A DNA stretch of 64,000 nucleotides from Chloroflexota bacterium (GTDB lineage Bacteria; Chloroflexota; Anaerolineae; Anaerolineales; Villigracilaceae), in NCBI GenBank assembly GCA_016866215.1, contig VGNE01000008.1, positions 1 to 64,000 on the forward strand. Reading direction: 5' to 3'. Below the pieces are notes generated by a model, which saw only the letters and a list, made by a program, of their open reading frames with translations, did no database searches and was not told the origin of the DNA. Made by a program: the position numbers and the translations under genes. Positions 8,572-18,233 of this stretch are shown piece after piece (position 1 is the first letter of the stretch; every line of letters begins with the position of its first letter).

Positions 8572-10433
8572 GGTAATCTGCGAAATACCCTTAATTCAGT
8601 GCCCACATTGCAGGAGGGCGCTGCCGGTGGTTTTTCATACTCTTCATAATCCTGGGGATTCAGGAAATCCTTCCAGGAGGAAAATCGTTTGGCTTCAATA
8701 ATGAATACATCCGCGCTGTTCCTCCATTCTGTATCCAATTCACTATTCCAATGGCTGAAGCGGCGAAGAATTTCAGGATCGCCTCCGATCCGATATGTGT
8801 AGCCACTATTAATCTGGGCGGGGAAAATACGAACATTTGGCACATAGACCATCGGCGTAAAAGCGTTTCCACCATCCCAATATACCAGACTATTTGCCGG
8901 GATGATTTCTGAAAGATAAGCGCCAAGTTGCTCATGGGCAAGAATCAAATCCTGTTTACAATCCAGCCTACTTTCGCCTAAATGGAGTATGGGGGAAAAG
9001 GCCAATCCGAACGTAAGATAGACATTGAGCAGAACAGAAGTAAAAAGAACATCTTTGTTACGGCGCCACCATAAAAATGAAACTGTCAAGGCGCCAAGCC
9101 CAACCAGCAATCCCATTGCAGAACTGATGGTCCTCTTGATCTCAGGCAAACCCAGATCAAGTCCATATTTTAATATGTCAACCAGGGCTGTTGAGCCAGG
9201 CAAAAATTGACCGTTCCTTATGCGCGGCACTGGCAGGTTTAGCAAATTATTACCAACATTCTCAAATAAAGAAAAACCGATCCCTGTGGAAACAAGCAAA
9301 ATAAAGGCAATCAGAAGGATTTTGACAAATCGAGAATGATCGAGTTTGGGAGAAGCAGAAAAAACGATCACAACCAATAAGATGCCCAACGGGTCAAAAA
9401 ATGTTAGATAGTTCGCAAAACAAAAAACGCAACTGTAGCTTTCGTATTGGCTCGCGAGCGCAGCCCAGGCATGCATGGCAAGCAAGGTGAAATATGACAA
9501 GGCCAGGAAAACAGCAGCCCGCATGGCAGGAGCAGATTTCCAGTCCCTGGGGAGCGCGAAGCGAATCAGCGCGAAAATACCGCCAATCACTGCAATAAAG
9601 TGGTAACGGATCCCCTGAAAGAAGGCATTCATCCGGTTCCAAAAATCAATGGAGGGATCCCAGACAGGAAAAGCATCTTTGGGCATCCGAAAAGCGTCCA
9701 GGAATGGGGTTAGACCTTCAGGAAGCCATGGCACCCAGATGGTTAAAATGTTAGGCCAATAATAAACATGGACTGCCAGAAAAATAAAAGCGCAAACCGC
9801 AAAAGACAATATCCCTTTTTCTTTACCATGTTGCCAGAATACATACAACACCAGTAAGGGCAGGATCAAAATCATGTTCTGGCGCGTCAACACTGCGAGC
9901 GCGGCGAGAATGGAGCCAAAAATGATCTGCCAAAGCGGGCGTTCTTCATCAAGCACGAACACACAGATCCAGGCGAGCATGAATGCAACAATCACCTGTG
10001 AGACTGTACGAGCATGTAACTTGATGATCATCGGACTGAGCGCAAAGACCCAAACGGTGCCTGCCGCGATCCATTTGCCGGCCCAGCGGCGTGCCGTGAT
10101 CCAAACGCCCAGCACCGTCAGCAAGCCGAGAAAGATGGAAAAAAAACGTCCCGTCCGCAAGCCGGGACCAAATAAAAATTCAGCCGAGCCGGGGATCAAA
10201 AACGCAAACGGGGCTTTGTTGGTGAGTGGACCATATGGCTCAAACGGCTGATAGACTCCGCGCAGATATAGAATCCCTTTTAATAAATAGGAACCTTCAT
10301 CCAGGCTGGAAACGGTTGTGTATGCATAAACCACGGCCTGGATTAAATAAAGAAACGTCCCCAAGCATGCCAGCAATACCGGTATCCATGAAGGCAACTC
10401 GCTCTTCCTGAAATTATCGAACTGCTGCAACAT
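8568..10433 (-). CDS. GT39/ArnT-like membrane glycosyltransferase
   Basis: This 621-residue multispan protein has the N-terminal signature SSLDEGSYLLKG, in which the first-loop acidic pair (DE) corresponds to the catalytic aspartate region of PMT/ArnT enzymes, followed by PYGPLTNKAPFAF. These enzymes take sugar from a polyprenyl-phosphate donor on the outer face. A soluble C-terminal domain with a conserved-looking YWDGGNAFTPMVY segment follows. It is placed directly upstream of the GT2 donor-making enzyme, with a four-base overlap, which supports a donor-acceptor relation between the two. Confidence 0.75.
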   Translation of the reverse strand: MLQQFDNFRKSELPSWIPVLLACLGTFLYLIQAVVYAYTTVSSLDEGSYLLKGILYLRGVYQPFEPYGPLTNKAPFAFLIPGSAEFLFGPGLRTGRFFSIFLGLLTVLGVWITARRWAGKWIAAGTVWVFALSPMIIKLHARTVSQVIVAFMLAWICVFVLDEERPLWQIIFGSILAALAVLTRQNMILILPLLVLYVFWQHGKEKGILSFAVCAFIFLAVHVYYWPNILTIWVPWLPEGLTPFLDAFRMPKDAFPVWDPSIDFWNRMNAFFQGIRYHFIAVIGGIFALIRFALPRDWKSAPAMRAAVFLALSYFTLLAMHAWAALASQYESYSCVFCFANYLTFFDPLGILLVVIVFSASPKLDHSRFVKILLIAFILLVSTGIGFSLFENVGNNLLNLPVPRIRNGQFLPGSTALVDILKYGLDLGLPEIKRTISSAMGLLVGLGALTVSFLWWRRNKDVLFTSVLLNVYLTFGLAFSPILHLGESRLDCKQDLILAHEQLGAYLSEIIPANSLVYWDGGNAFTPMVYVPNVRIFPAQINSGYTYRIGGDPEILRRFSHWNSELDTEWRNSADVFIIEAKRFSSWKDFLNPQDYEEYEKPPAAPSCNVGTELRVFRRLP

Positions 10434-10457
10434 ATATCTCTGTTTCTGGAAAAGGGA

Positions 10458-11420
<963 letters not shown>

Positions 11421-11465
11421 TTAAGTCTCCTAATTCAATATTCAGCGGCTGAATTGTACACCAAG

Positions 11466-13139
11466 TCAGGCGCGGCGCTGTTTATCGCACCATATTCCCC
11501 AGACAAGGATTCCCGCCCATAGTCCAAAAATAATCGCCACCATGTAGACAAAGGGCAATTGCATACCGATATGCAAATAACGATTCGCATACCACTGACC
11601 GAATACCGCCACAAAAACAATCTCCATCGCGATCACGCGCGAGAACCAGGTGTTCTTCGTCTCGCGCCACCACACCCAGACATTCCCAGCCAGGAGCGCC
11701 TGCCACAAAAACAGGATCGCCCGATAGCGCGGATTATCCCATTGATCGCCGCCGCCGCGCAAAGCCGTCAACAGGATCCAAGCCCACACCACCAGACTTA
11801 ACCAGGTCAATAACTTGCGCTTCTTTTCCGCGCCCTTCGACACGCTCAGGACACCGCCCGCGCCTGCGGAGGCCGCGAAAGAGAGGATCAAAGCTGGGAG
11901 TAAAGCGTACCAACCCACAGCACGCAGGATGCCAATGATCCGCCAGACGGATGTTGTTGGCGCAACAAATATCGCAGGCAGGACCGGCTGTAAAACGCCG
12001 TAAATTGTCACAAAAGGCAGACGCAGCCATTCGGGCATTTCATCGAAAAGTTTTTGCACCCAGCCCGAACCGCGCTCCAATTGATAGACATCCCACTTGA
12101 CCGCCTCGCGCATGAAATTGTTGATCACCCCAATCGGAGTCCCGCCGCCCCAATTCCCCTGCCGATCCAAAGCCGATGACAGAATGAATAAACCAGCAAT
12201 GAACACAAGCACAGCCATTGCGGCCAGCCACCACGAAATACGCCCCCGCTCACTGGTGAAATACATCCAACCGCCCAAAATTACCAGGGTCACCAGCGCC
12301 ACAAACGGTGAGACCAGCAACATGCCTGCAATGCCAAGCCCAAGCCAAATTCTGGAGTGCAGGAGCTTGCTCCCGTTCATGCCGACAGCTTGCTGTCGGA
12401 CTCCAGAGTTAACAAATCCCCACAACGCAAACGCGCTGAAAGCCATCAAATAAGGTTCACGCATGGCAGAACCGCCAAGTAACAGGCTTTCAGGATAAAG
12501 CGCAAAGATCCAGCCCGAAGCGAACGCTGCCTTTGCCCCCCACTCCTGTGAGACTGCCTTCCACAAAAACGGCAGGCCCAGCGCCCCCATCAACGCAGAC
12601 AGTAACACCAGCATCAAGACACGATGTTCATCAGGCGAAAGATAGCGATAGATCAATGCGCTGAATGCCAGCAAACCGCCATATTGGTCGTATGCAAATT
12701 TCTTGTTGAACGCATCCATGATCGGTTGATCGGAACTCGCCAACTCCCAGGCCTGTGCGTCACGGCGATGCGCATCCGTGTAGACAAAGCCCGCGCTTTG
12801 ATCTTCATCATCAACATAGCCATAGACCGGTAATGCAAGATATGTGGCAACTCCGCCAGCAAAACGCAGACAAAATGCGAGCGCAACCATCCATGCAAGA
12901 GTTTTCCGAATGTTGAGTAGTTCTGCTGGTCGAGTCGGGCAAGTGCTCTTCTCGCCCGTATCGAGACCACCTGCCCATTTTGTGGAAAGTGTTAGAAGTG
13001 AGAAGGAAAGTAGAAAGAGGAAAGAAAATCCCAGCCAGCCGATCAGCCAATTGCCAGGCTGAATGGATGATAAAACAGCCCCGAGGCCGAGAGAGAGAGG
13101 CAGAATCCAGAGAAAGCCGCGTTGATTGAAGTTCTTCAT
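11466..13139 (-). CDS. Polytopic membrane protein of the polysaccharide operon, interrupted by three in-frame repeats
   Basis: A 557-residue membrane protein with GT-C-like layout, including an extracytoplasmic loop containing YGYVDDEDQSAGFVY and RRDAQAWELA near residues 125-155. The function is not certain; PMT-like glycosyltransferase or polymerase are both possible. Its striking feature is three insertions of different repeat families, all leaving the frame open: family B near residues 57-71 (GLDTGEK...PTRP), family D near residues 245-263 (SGVRQQAVGMNGSKLLHS) and the AEPVEA/SVSKG-type word near residues 429-436 (VLSVSKGA). They lie in or beside presumed loops. Confidence 0.6.
   Translation of the reverse strand: MKNFNQRGFLWILPLSLGLGAVLSSIQPGNWLIGWLGFSFLFLLSFSLLTLSTKWAGGLDTGEKSTCPTRPAELLNIRKTLAWMVALAFCLRFAGGVATYLALPVYGYVDDEDQSAGFVYTDAHRRDAQAWELASSDQPIMDAFNKKFAYDQYGGLLAFSALIYRYLSPDEHRVLMLVLLSALMGALGLPFLWKAVSQEWGAKAAFASGWIFALYPESLLLGGSAMREPYLMAFSAFALWGFVNSGVRQQAVGMNGSKLLHSRIWLGLGIAGMLLVSPFVALVTLVILGGWMYFTSERGRISWWLAAMAVLVFIAGLFILSSALDRQGNWGGGTPIGVINNFMREAVKWDVYQLERGSGWVQKLFDEMPEWLRLPFVTIYGVLQPVLPAIFVAPTTSVWRIIGILRAVGWYALLPALILSFAASAGAGGVLSVSKGAEKKRKLLTWLSLVVWAWILLTALRGGGDQWDNPRYRAILFLWQALLAGNVWVWWRETKNTWFSRVIAMEIVFVAVFGQWYANRYLHIGMQLPFVYMVAIIFGLWAGILVWGIWCDKQRRA
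11832..11853. repeat. Short palindromic word (family E) inside a coding gene
   Basis: The word CTTCGACACGCTCAGGAC lies within the membrane-protein gene and is read as VLSVSKG. The same family (CTTCGACAGGCTCAG and variants) occurs at 45535, 46588, 48366 and 53187 inside DUF559 remnants and around 22190, 23085 and 28130 between genes. Confidence 0.7.
12351..12407. repeat. Palindromic repeat family D, copy 1 (in-frame inside a gene)
   Basis: A 57-base unit bounded by TCTGGAGT and ACTCCAGA contains two smaller perfect palindromes, GGAGCTTGCTCC and CCGACAGCTTGCTGTCGG. Its length is 19 codons exactly, so the reading frame of the host membrane-protein gene is kept. A related copy lies between genes at 28902-28954. 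Confidence 0.8.
12926..12970. repeat. Palindromic repeat family B, copy 1 (in-frame inside a gene)
   Basis: The unit starts CTGGTCGAGTCGGG and ends CGTATCGAGACCAC, an imperfect inverted repeat about 45 bases long. The host gene reads it as GLDTGEKSTCPTRPAE. Another copy at 60914-60953 is read in the same frame as GLDT...PTRP within the Res subunit. Confidence 0.8.
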
Positions 13140-13201
13140 ATCCCCACTTTTACCACGAAGTGATGAAGAATGTAGTAGATAATTGAGAATAGGTTACAGG
13201 G

Positions 13202-14410
13202 TTATGAAAATAGATTCATCACCCTCTGCTCCCTCTTCACCCACGTCAACTGCTCCACATCCTGCCTCGCTTGATTCCCCAACTCACGCCTACGCGCCTC
13301 ATCCGCAAGCAAAGCCTCAATCGCCAATCGCCAATTACCAATTACCTCGTGGTCTCGATACGGGCCGGGAAGAGCGCCCAGCCCTACTCGACCACCACCT
13401 AATTCCTGATTCCTAATTCCTAATTCCCCTGCCTCACAAAACACCGCATTCCCCTCATTCAGCACTTCACGTATCGAAGGCAAATCTGCCGAGACAATTG
13501 CGCGGGCAGACGCCATGTATTCAAACATCTTCATCGGGTTGATGACTTCGGCAATGTCCTGCCCACTGCTCGCGGAGATCGAGCGGCTGTATGGCATGAG
13601 CAAAATATCCGCGGCGGCTTGGTAGAGCGGGATACTTTCATGCTTCATAAAACCCGTCATCGTCACGTTCGTGATTTTTGCTTCGGTTAATTTGCCTCGC
13701 CAAAATTCAACCAACTCAGGCGTGCCGCCGACCCACAAAAAATTCACCTGCGGCATTTGCTTCGCAAGTTCAAACAACAAATCCGCACCTCTTCCCGGAT
13801 AAATATGACCCGTGAATCCAACCGTCAGTCCCTCAGGAAGATTCAATTGACGACGTGCTTCGGCAGGACTCGGCAACCCGTCATATTTTTCCAACTCGAC
13901 GCCATTCGGTGCGACGAGCAGCGCATCATCCTTAAACTGGATTTTGGTCGAGCGTTCTAAAGCATTTCTCAACGCAGACGTAGTGACGGTCATCACCTTT
14001 TGTCCGCGCGCTTTCCAAAATTGACGCAGCCACCACGCGCCCATTTTTCCAGATACATCCGCGTGCATTTCGAGAACGACGGGATAGCCCGCCCACAATC
14101 CCAGCACAGCAGATTGGGGAAGCCATGTGTAAATTAGATCCGCGCCAAATTTTTTCGCGGCGCGCTGGGCATGGAAGATAAAGTCAAAGCGTTTGAGTCG
14201 CTTGCTGGACGGGAGCAGTTCGAGGCGGGGCGTGAGGCGTAAACCATAATGAGTAATTAGAAATTCTGTTGGGACGTATTCAGTCTCGGCGGGCGCGAAC
14301 ATCCGTAAATCATGCCCCAATTGCATTAAAGCCTGAGCGACCTTCATCGCTTGAATCGAATTAGCAGTCAACGATGGAATACGCGAGTTTGTGATCAGCG
14401 CAATCTTCAT
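13202..14410 (-). CDS. GT4-family glycosyltransferase with a repeat-derived insertion
   Basis: The 402-residue GT-B protein has an N-terminal ITNSRIPSLTANSIQAMKVAQAL segment and a C-terminal nucleotide-sugar site with LTVGFTGHIYPGRGADLL and the late motif NPMKMFEYMASARAIVSADLPSIREVL, in which the conserved glutamates of GT4 enzymes are present. It therefore transfers a sugar to the surface glycan. Between residues about 325 and 362 the normal fold is broken by a segment rich in glycine that comes from micro-repeats and a family B palindrome (13318-13428). The frame stays open. It follows the flippase gene by two bases. Confidence 0.82.
   Translation of the reverse strand: MKIALITNSRIPSLTANSIQAMKVAQALMQLGHDLRMFAPAETEYVPTEFLITHYGLRLTPRLELLPSSKRLKRFDFIFHAQRAAKKFGADLIYTWLPQSAVLGLWAGYPVVLEMHADVSGKMGAWWLRQFWKARGQKVMTVTTSALRNALERSTKIQFKDDALLVAPNGVELEKYDGLPSPAEARRQLNLPEGLTVGFTGHIYPGRGADLLFELAKQMPQVNFLWVGGTPELVEFWRGKLTEAKITNVTMTGFMKHESIPLYQAAADILLMPYSRSISASSGQDIAEVINPMKMFEYMASARAIVSADLPSIREVLNEGNAVFCEAGELGIRNQELGGGRVGLGALPGPYRDHEVIGNWRLAIEALLADEARRRELGNQARQDVEQLTWVKREQRVMNLFS
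13318..13428. repeat. Micro-repeats plus family B palindrome inside a glycosyltransferase gene
   Basis: From the plus strand: CAATCGCCAATCGCCAATTA-type words, then the palindrome GTGGTCTCGATACG...CTACTCGACCACC at 13349-13396, then AATTCCTGATTCCTAATTCC words. All of it is read through in frame by the GT4 gene on the other strand. Similar six- to eight-base word arrays occur at 15740-15795, 16541-16580 and 32630-32765. Confidence 0.8.
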
Positions 14411-14412
14411 GC

Positions 14413-15738
14413 CTAATCTCTAATCTCCAATCTCTTTATTTCTTTCAATCCGCGCCAGACCATGATGCTCACTGAAGCAATGTAATAGAACGACAGCAAC
14501 GCGCCCGCGGCAATAATGCCAAAGCGCGCCACAAGCAGAAACGAAAAACCGAGTTTGAGCAAGCCCACGACCAGCGTGACATAAATTGGAAATTCGGGCA
14601 AGCCCAGCGAAAGCAACAACGGACGATTCCAAAACAGGATGTAATTGAATACAAGCCCGATGGTCAATGCGATCAACGCGGGATAGGCAGGGAGATATTG
14701 TTCGCCTGAATAAATGAGAATAATCCAGCGCCCCAAAAATACGAGACTCAATCCAAGAGCAAAATTGTAAGCCAGGGAAAGCGTTGTGATCTTTCGCAGA
14801 AAATCCTTGAGGCGCTGCCATGCCTTGTCGACAACGAGGCGATTGATCTCGGGAAAAGTCGTGGAGATGAGCGGGTCGGCGGGGATGGACAGAAAATGGA
14901 CGAGAGTATAAGCCACGCGATAATAACCGACAGCGGTTATATCGAGGAAGAGACCGATCCAGATCATTTCGCTTTCGCGGAAAATCTTAATGATGGTCGC
15001 GCTGATGTTTGAACTGAACGCAAAACGGATCAACTCGTGCGTGGATGTCAATTTGGAGAATGGCGTTTTCCACCATCCATTGCCAAGTACACGATGCAAT
15101 TGGGCTTGCGCGGTGATGAACATGCCAAGCCCCAGAATGGTCTTGCCAAGCAGGTACGCGCCCAGCACGATGGACAATGTGCCATTCAAGAAAAACGCGC
15201 CGACGATAATCAGCGTCGTAAAAATACTTTGCACGAGGTTGAGCGTGCCTTGTAATTTGATCCTGTCGGTAATTTGCAAAATACCTGTGGATGTTTCGGT
15301 GTTGAAATTTGCCAGCAACCCTAAAGCATAAACAGTGAACATCCAGGCCGCGCCGGGTGTTTTGGCAAGAACCTGTTCCGCCAGCCCCGCTGTCAATATG
15401 ACAACGAAAAACGCAAACAGCGAAACGATGCCTTCTGTTAATCCCGCCGCTTTTATGATCGCTGAGGCTTTATCTTTTTCTCCCCGGTTGAGATATTCGC
15501 CGCCATAGCGCACGACCAGTTCACTCATCCGAAACGAGAAAAGACTGTTCACCGTGGAAGCGAACGCCATGACCACACCCAGCAAACCAAAGCCTGCAGG
15601 TCCAAGCAGGCGTGTGACCAGGACGCCCTGCAGGACGCTTAATCCCAGGCTGATAGTGTTACTGCTGAACAAAGCCCCGCTGGAGCGGATCACTTTTGCA
15701 AAGAGGGGATCGTTTTTGAATTTTGAGAAGATGGGCAT
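14413..15738 (-). CDS. Polysaccharide flippase of the MATE/RfbX type
   Basis: This 441-residue multispan protein begins with SSGALFSSNTISLGLSVLQGVLVTRLLGPAGFGLLG, the typical first segment of oligosaccharide repeat-unit translocases (Wzx/RfbX), and keeps the regular pattern of hydrophobic helices to the end. It would move the lipid-linked repeat unit across the cytoplasmic membrane. It sits between the sugar-nucleotide genes and the glycosyltransferases of the same operon, two bases upstream of a GT4 gene. Confidence 0.85.
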   Translation of the reverse strand: MPIFSKFKNDPLFAKVIRSSGALFSSNTISLGLSVLQGVLVTRLLGPAGFGLLGVVMAFASTVNSLFSFRMSELVVRYGGEYLNRGEKDKASAIIKAAGLTEGIVSLFAFFVVILTAGLAEQVLAKTPGAAWMFTVYALGLLANFNTETSTGILQITDRIKLQGTLNLVQSIFTTLIIVGAFFLNGTLSIVLGAYLLGKTILGLGMFITAQAQLHRVLGNGWWKTPFSKLTSTHELIRFAFSSNISATIIKIFRESEMIWIGLFLDITAVGYYRVAYTLVHFLSIPADPLISTTFPEINRLVVDKAWQRLKDFLRKITTLSLAYNFALGLSLVFLGRWIILIYSGEQYLPAYPALIALTIGLVFNYILFWNRPLLLSLGLPEFPIYVTLVVGLLKLGFSFLLVARFGIIAAGALLSFYYIASVSIMVWRGLKEIKRLEIRD

Positions 15739-15799
15739 AAAATTATTGAATTACCGATTATGGATTACAGCATTGGTAATTCGTAATCGGTAGTTAGGT
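15739..15799. repeat. Short word repeats between flippase and epimerase genes
   Basis: The gap holds AATTACCGATTATGGATTACAG and a partly inverted second half (GGTAATTCGTAATCGG), the same class of A/T-rich word repeat found inside several neighbouring genes. Confidence 0.5.
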
Positions 15800-16780
15800 C
15801 TACGGTGTGAGCACGTCTTTCGCCCATGCGCGTTCAGCATAATACCAATCGATCAGATTCTTGATTCCCTCGTGCAATCTCACCTGCGGATCCCAACCCA
15901 ACATTTCGCGGGCTTTGGTCACATCCGCCTGGTTCATGAACATATCCGCAAGATTGGGCGGACCGTATTGCACATTGGCTTTCTTGCCGGTTAACTCTTC
16001 GACCAATTCAACCAGACCGTTGATGGTGATGACTTCATGTCCGCCGAGATTAATCACTTCATATCCCAGGGGCTTCAAAGCCGCGATGGTGCCGCGGGCA
16101 ATATCATCCACATAGGTAAAGCCGCGTGATTGTTTCCCATCTCCATTGATGCGAATGGGTTCGCCTTCAATGATCCACTTCACGAAGCGGAAGATCGCAA
16201 GGTCCGGGCGTCCTGCAGGCCCATAGACCGTGAAATAGCGAAGGACTGTCACGTCAATATCATAAAGATGATGATAAGAGTGCGCCAATGCCTCTGCGCC
16301 TTTTTTGCTGGCCGCATAGGGCTGCATCGGCTCACTGCTTGAAGCTGTTTCAGGTGTTGGGTAAGGCGGATCCTCTCCATAGATACTGGAGGTGGACGCG
16401 AGAATGAATTTTTTGCATCCAAGTTGACGGCAGACTTCCAGCATGTTCAATGTCCCAGTGACATTGGATTCGAGGAATGCCCATGGATTTTCCACGCTGT
16501 AACGCACTCCTGCGCGCGCCGCGAGATTAATAACACCATCGAATTTACGATTTGTGATTGCCGATTTACGAGTGAGGATTTTGCGGTCTGAAATATCATC
16601 GCGCACAAATTCAAAATCGTTGAGCGCCTCTAATTTTTTGAGACGATATTCTTTTATACGCGGATCATACGCGTCGTTCATGTTGTCAACGCCAACAACG
16701 GTATGTCCCTGCTCGATCAGCATCTCCGATGTCCGCGCGCCGATGAAGCCGGCCGCGCCGGTTACAAGATAATGTGACAT
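15800..16780 (-). CDS. NAD-dependent nucleotide-sugar epimerase (UDP-glucuronate 4-epimerase type)
   Basis: The 326-residue enzyme opens with VTGAAGFIGARTSEML (NAD-binding glycines), has STSSIYGEDPPYP and the catalytic Y-x3-K in YAASKKGAE, and ends with FTYVDDIARG and an LGWDPQV segment. These features match the CapI/GalE-like group that interconverts UDP-glucuronate and UDP-galacturonate. It follows the UDP-sugar 6-dehydrogenase gene directly, which would supply its uronic acid substrate. A segment ILTRKSAITNRKF near residues 69-81 replaces the usual short loop and derives from a word repeat on the DNA level (16541-16580). Confidence 0.85.
   Translation of the reverse strand: MSHYLVTGAAGFIGARTSEMLIEQGHTVVGVDNMNDAYDPRIKEYRLKKLEALNDFEFVRDDISDRKILTRKSAITNRKFDGVINLAARAGVRYSVENPWAFLESNVTGTLNMLEVCRQLGCKKFILASTSSIYGEDPPYPTPETASSSEPMQPYAASKKGAEALAHSYHHLYDIDVTVLRYFTVYGPAGRPDLAIFRFVKWIIEGEPIRINGDGKQSRGFTYVDDIARGTIAALKPLGYEVINLGGHEVITINGLVELVEELTGKKANVQYGPPNLADMFMNQADVTKAREMLGWDPQVRLHEGIKNLIDWYYAERAWAKDVLTP
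16541..16580. repeat. Word repeat inside the epimerase gene
   Basis: The segment TTACGATTTGTGATTGCCGATTTACGAGTG contains two interleaved copies of a CGATTTGTGATT-like word and is read in frame as part of ILTRKSAITNRKF. Epimerases of this family usually have a shorter loop here. Confidence 0.5.
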
Positions 16781-18103
16781 CTATAATCTTTCAACTTTCT
16801 CATGGGTCTTCCCGAATTTGCCGGTGGCATTGCGTGAGTCAAAGACAAATTTTGCAGATTCGACGATAGCTTTGTAATCATACTGACTGTGATTGGTGAC
16901 GATCACCACGGCATCCGATGCCTTCACAGATTTCATCAAATCCTTGACGCTGTCGAAGTGCCAGCCGTCATTTTCATGATGAATATGCGGGATAAAAGGG
17001 TCATGATATTCAACGATCGCGCCCTTCTTTTGCAAAAGACCGATCACATCCATCGCAGGCGACTCGCGCACATCGTCAATGTCAGGCTTGTAAGCAACGC
17101 CTAATACAAGCACCTTCGATCCTTTGAGAGGTTTGCCGCGATCATTCATCGCTTCCAACACACGGCTGACCACATAACGCGGCATATTGGTATTGATCTC
17201 AGATGCCAGTTCGATAAAGCGCGCATTGTAATGAAAGGATTTCATTTTCCATGAAAGATAGAGCGGGTCAATCGGTATACAGTGACCGCCCAAGCCAGGT
17301 CCGGGCGTGAATTTCATGAAACCAAATGGCTTGGTGGCGGCGGCGTCAATCACTTCCCACACATCCACACCGAGACGTTCACACATGATCGCCAGTTCAT
17401 TGACCAGACCGATATTGATCATACGGAAGGTATTTTCAAGCAGTTTTGACATTTCCGCCGCTTCCGCCGTGGACACAGGATGCACGATCTTGATCGCGCC
17501 TTCGTACCAGGTAGTAGCCACTACACCGCAGATCTCGGTGATACCGCCCATCACTTTAGGCGTGTTGATGGTGGTGTAATCTTCGCGGCCTGGATCCACA
17601 CGTTCCGGGGAAAATGCCAGGAACCAGTCCTCGCCAACTTTCAAGCTGTGGTCGTTGCCCAATTTCGGCAGGAGCAGTTCACGGGTCGTGCCCGGATACG
17701 TGGTTGATTCCAAAACAATCACCATGCCCTTGTGCATGTACTTCGCCAGTTCTTCAGTCGCAGAAATGATGAACGACATATCCGGGTCGCCCGTTTGACG
17801 CAGCGGAGTTGGCACACAAATACTGACCGCGTCCATTTCTTTCAATATAGCAAAATCGGTTGTGGCCGTGAGATGCCCGCTCTTCACCAATTTTGCGACA
17901 GCCTCTGATTTCACATCCGGGATATACGACTCACCCTTTTTGAGTAAATCTATCTTGCGCGAATCAGGATCAACGCCTGTTACGCGAAACCCTGCCTCTC
18001 CAAAAACAACGGCGAGCGGCAAGCCCACATAGCCAAGACCAAGAATGGCTATTGTGGCGGTTTTATCCTTCAGTTTTTTTACGAGAGTTTCTTTTGCAGT
18101 CAT
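16781..18103 (-). CDS. Nucleotide-sugar 6-dehydrogenase (UDP-GlcNAc/UDP-Glc dehydrogenase type)
   Basis: The 440-residue enzyme has the N-terminal NAD site ILGLGYVGLPLAVVF, the central helix region with SKLLENTFRMINIGLVNE, and the catalytic cysteine in GPGLGGHCIPIDP. The C-terminal domain starts at VLVLGVAYKPDIDDVRESPA. It oxidises C6 of a UDP-hexose to a uronic acid in two NAD-dependent steps. The sequence resembles the WbpA/TuaD group; whether UDP-GlcNAc or UDP-Glc is the substrate cannot be told. It is the first gene of the minus-strand polysaccharide operon. Confidence 0.9.
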   Translation of the reverse strand: MTAKETLVKKLKDKTATIAILGLGYVGLPLAVVFGEAGFRVTGVDPDSRKIDLLKKGESYIPDVKSEAVAKLVKSGHLTATTDFAILKEMDAVSICVPTPLRQTGDPDMSFIISATEELAKYMHKGMVIVLESTTYPGTTRELLLPKLGNDHSLKVGEDWFLAFSPERVDPGREDYTTINTPKVMGGITEICGVVATTWYEGAIKIVHPVSTAEAAEMSKLLENTFRMINIGLVNELAIMCERLGVDVWEVIDAAATKPFGFMKFTPGPGLGGHCIPIDPLYLSWKMKSFHYNARFIELASEINTNMPRYVVSRVLEAMNDRGKPLKGSKVLVLGVAYKPDIDDVRESPAMDVIGLLQKKGAIVEYHDPFIPHIHHENDGWHFDSVKDLMKSVKASDAVVIVTNHSQYDYKAIVESAKFVFDSRNATGKFGKTHEKVERL

Positions 18104-18118
18104 TTTTTCCTTTTTGGT

Positions 18119-18227
18119 ATGTCATTGCGAGGGCGCTTTTGTTCCGCATGTTTTCGCGGCCCGAAGCAATCCCCAACACGACGAAGAGATTGCTTTGTCG
18201 GGAAGTGCGCCCTCCTCGCAATGACAT
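18119..18227. repeat. Palindromic repeat family A, copy 2 (intergenic)
   Basis: The element is bounded by ATGTCATTGCGAGGGCGC and its inverse GCGCCCTCCTCGCAATGACA, with inner arms CCGAAGCAATCC and AGATTGCTTTGTCGG. It lies upstream of the polysaccharide operon and downstream of the uracil-DNA glycosylase gene, so it could also form a long transcript hairpin there. Confidence 0.9.
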
Positions 18228-18233
18228 AATAAT

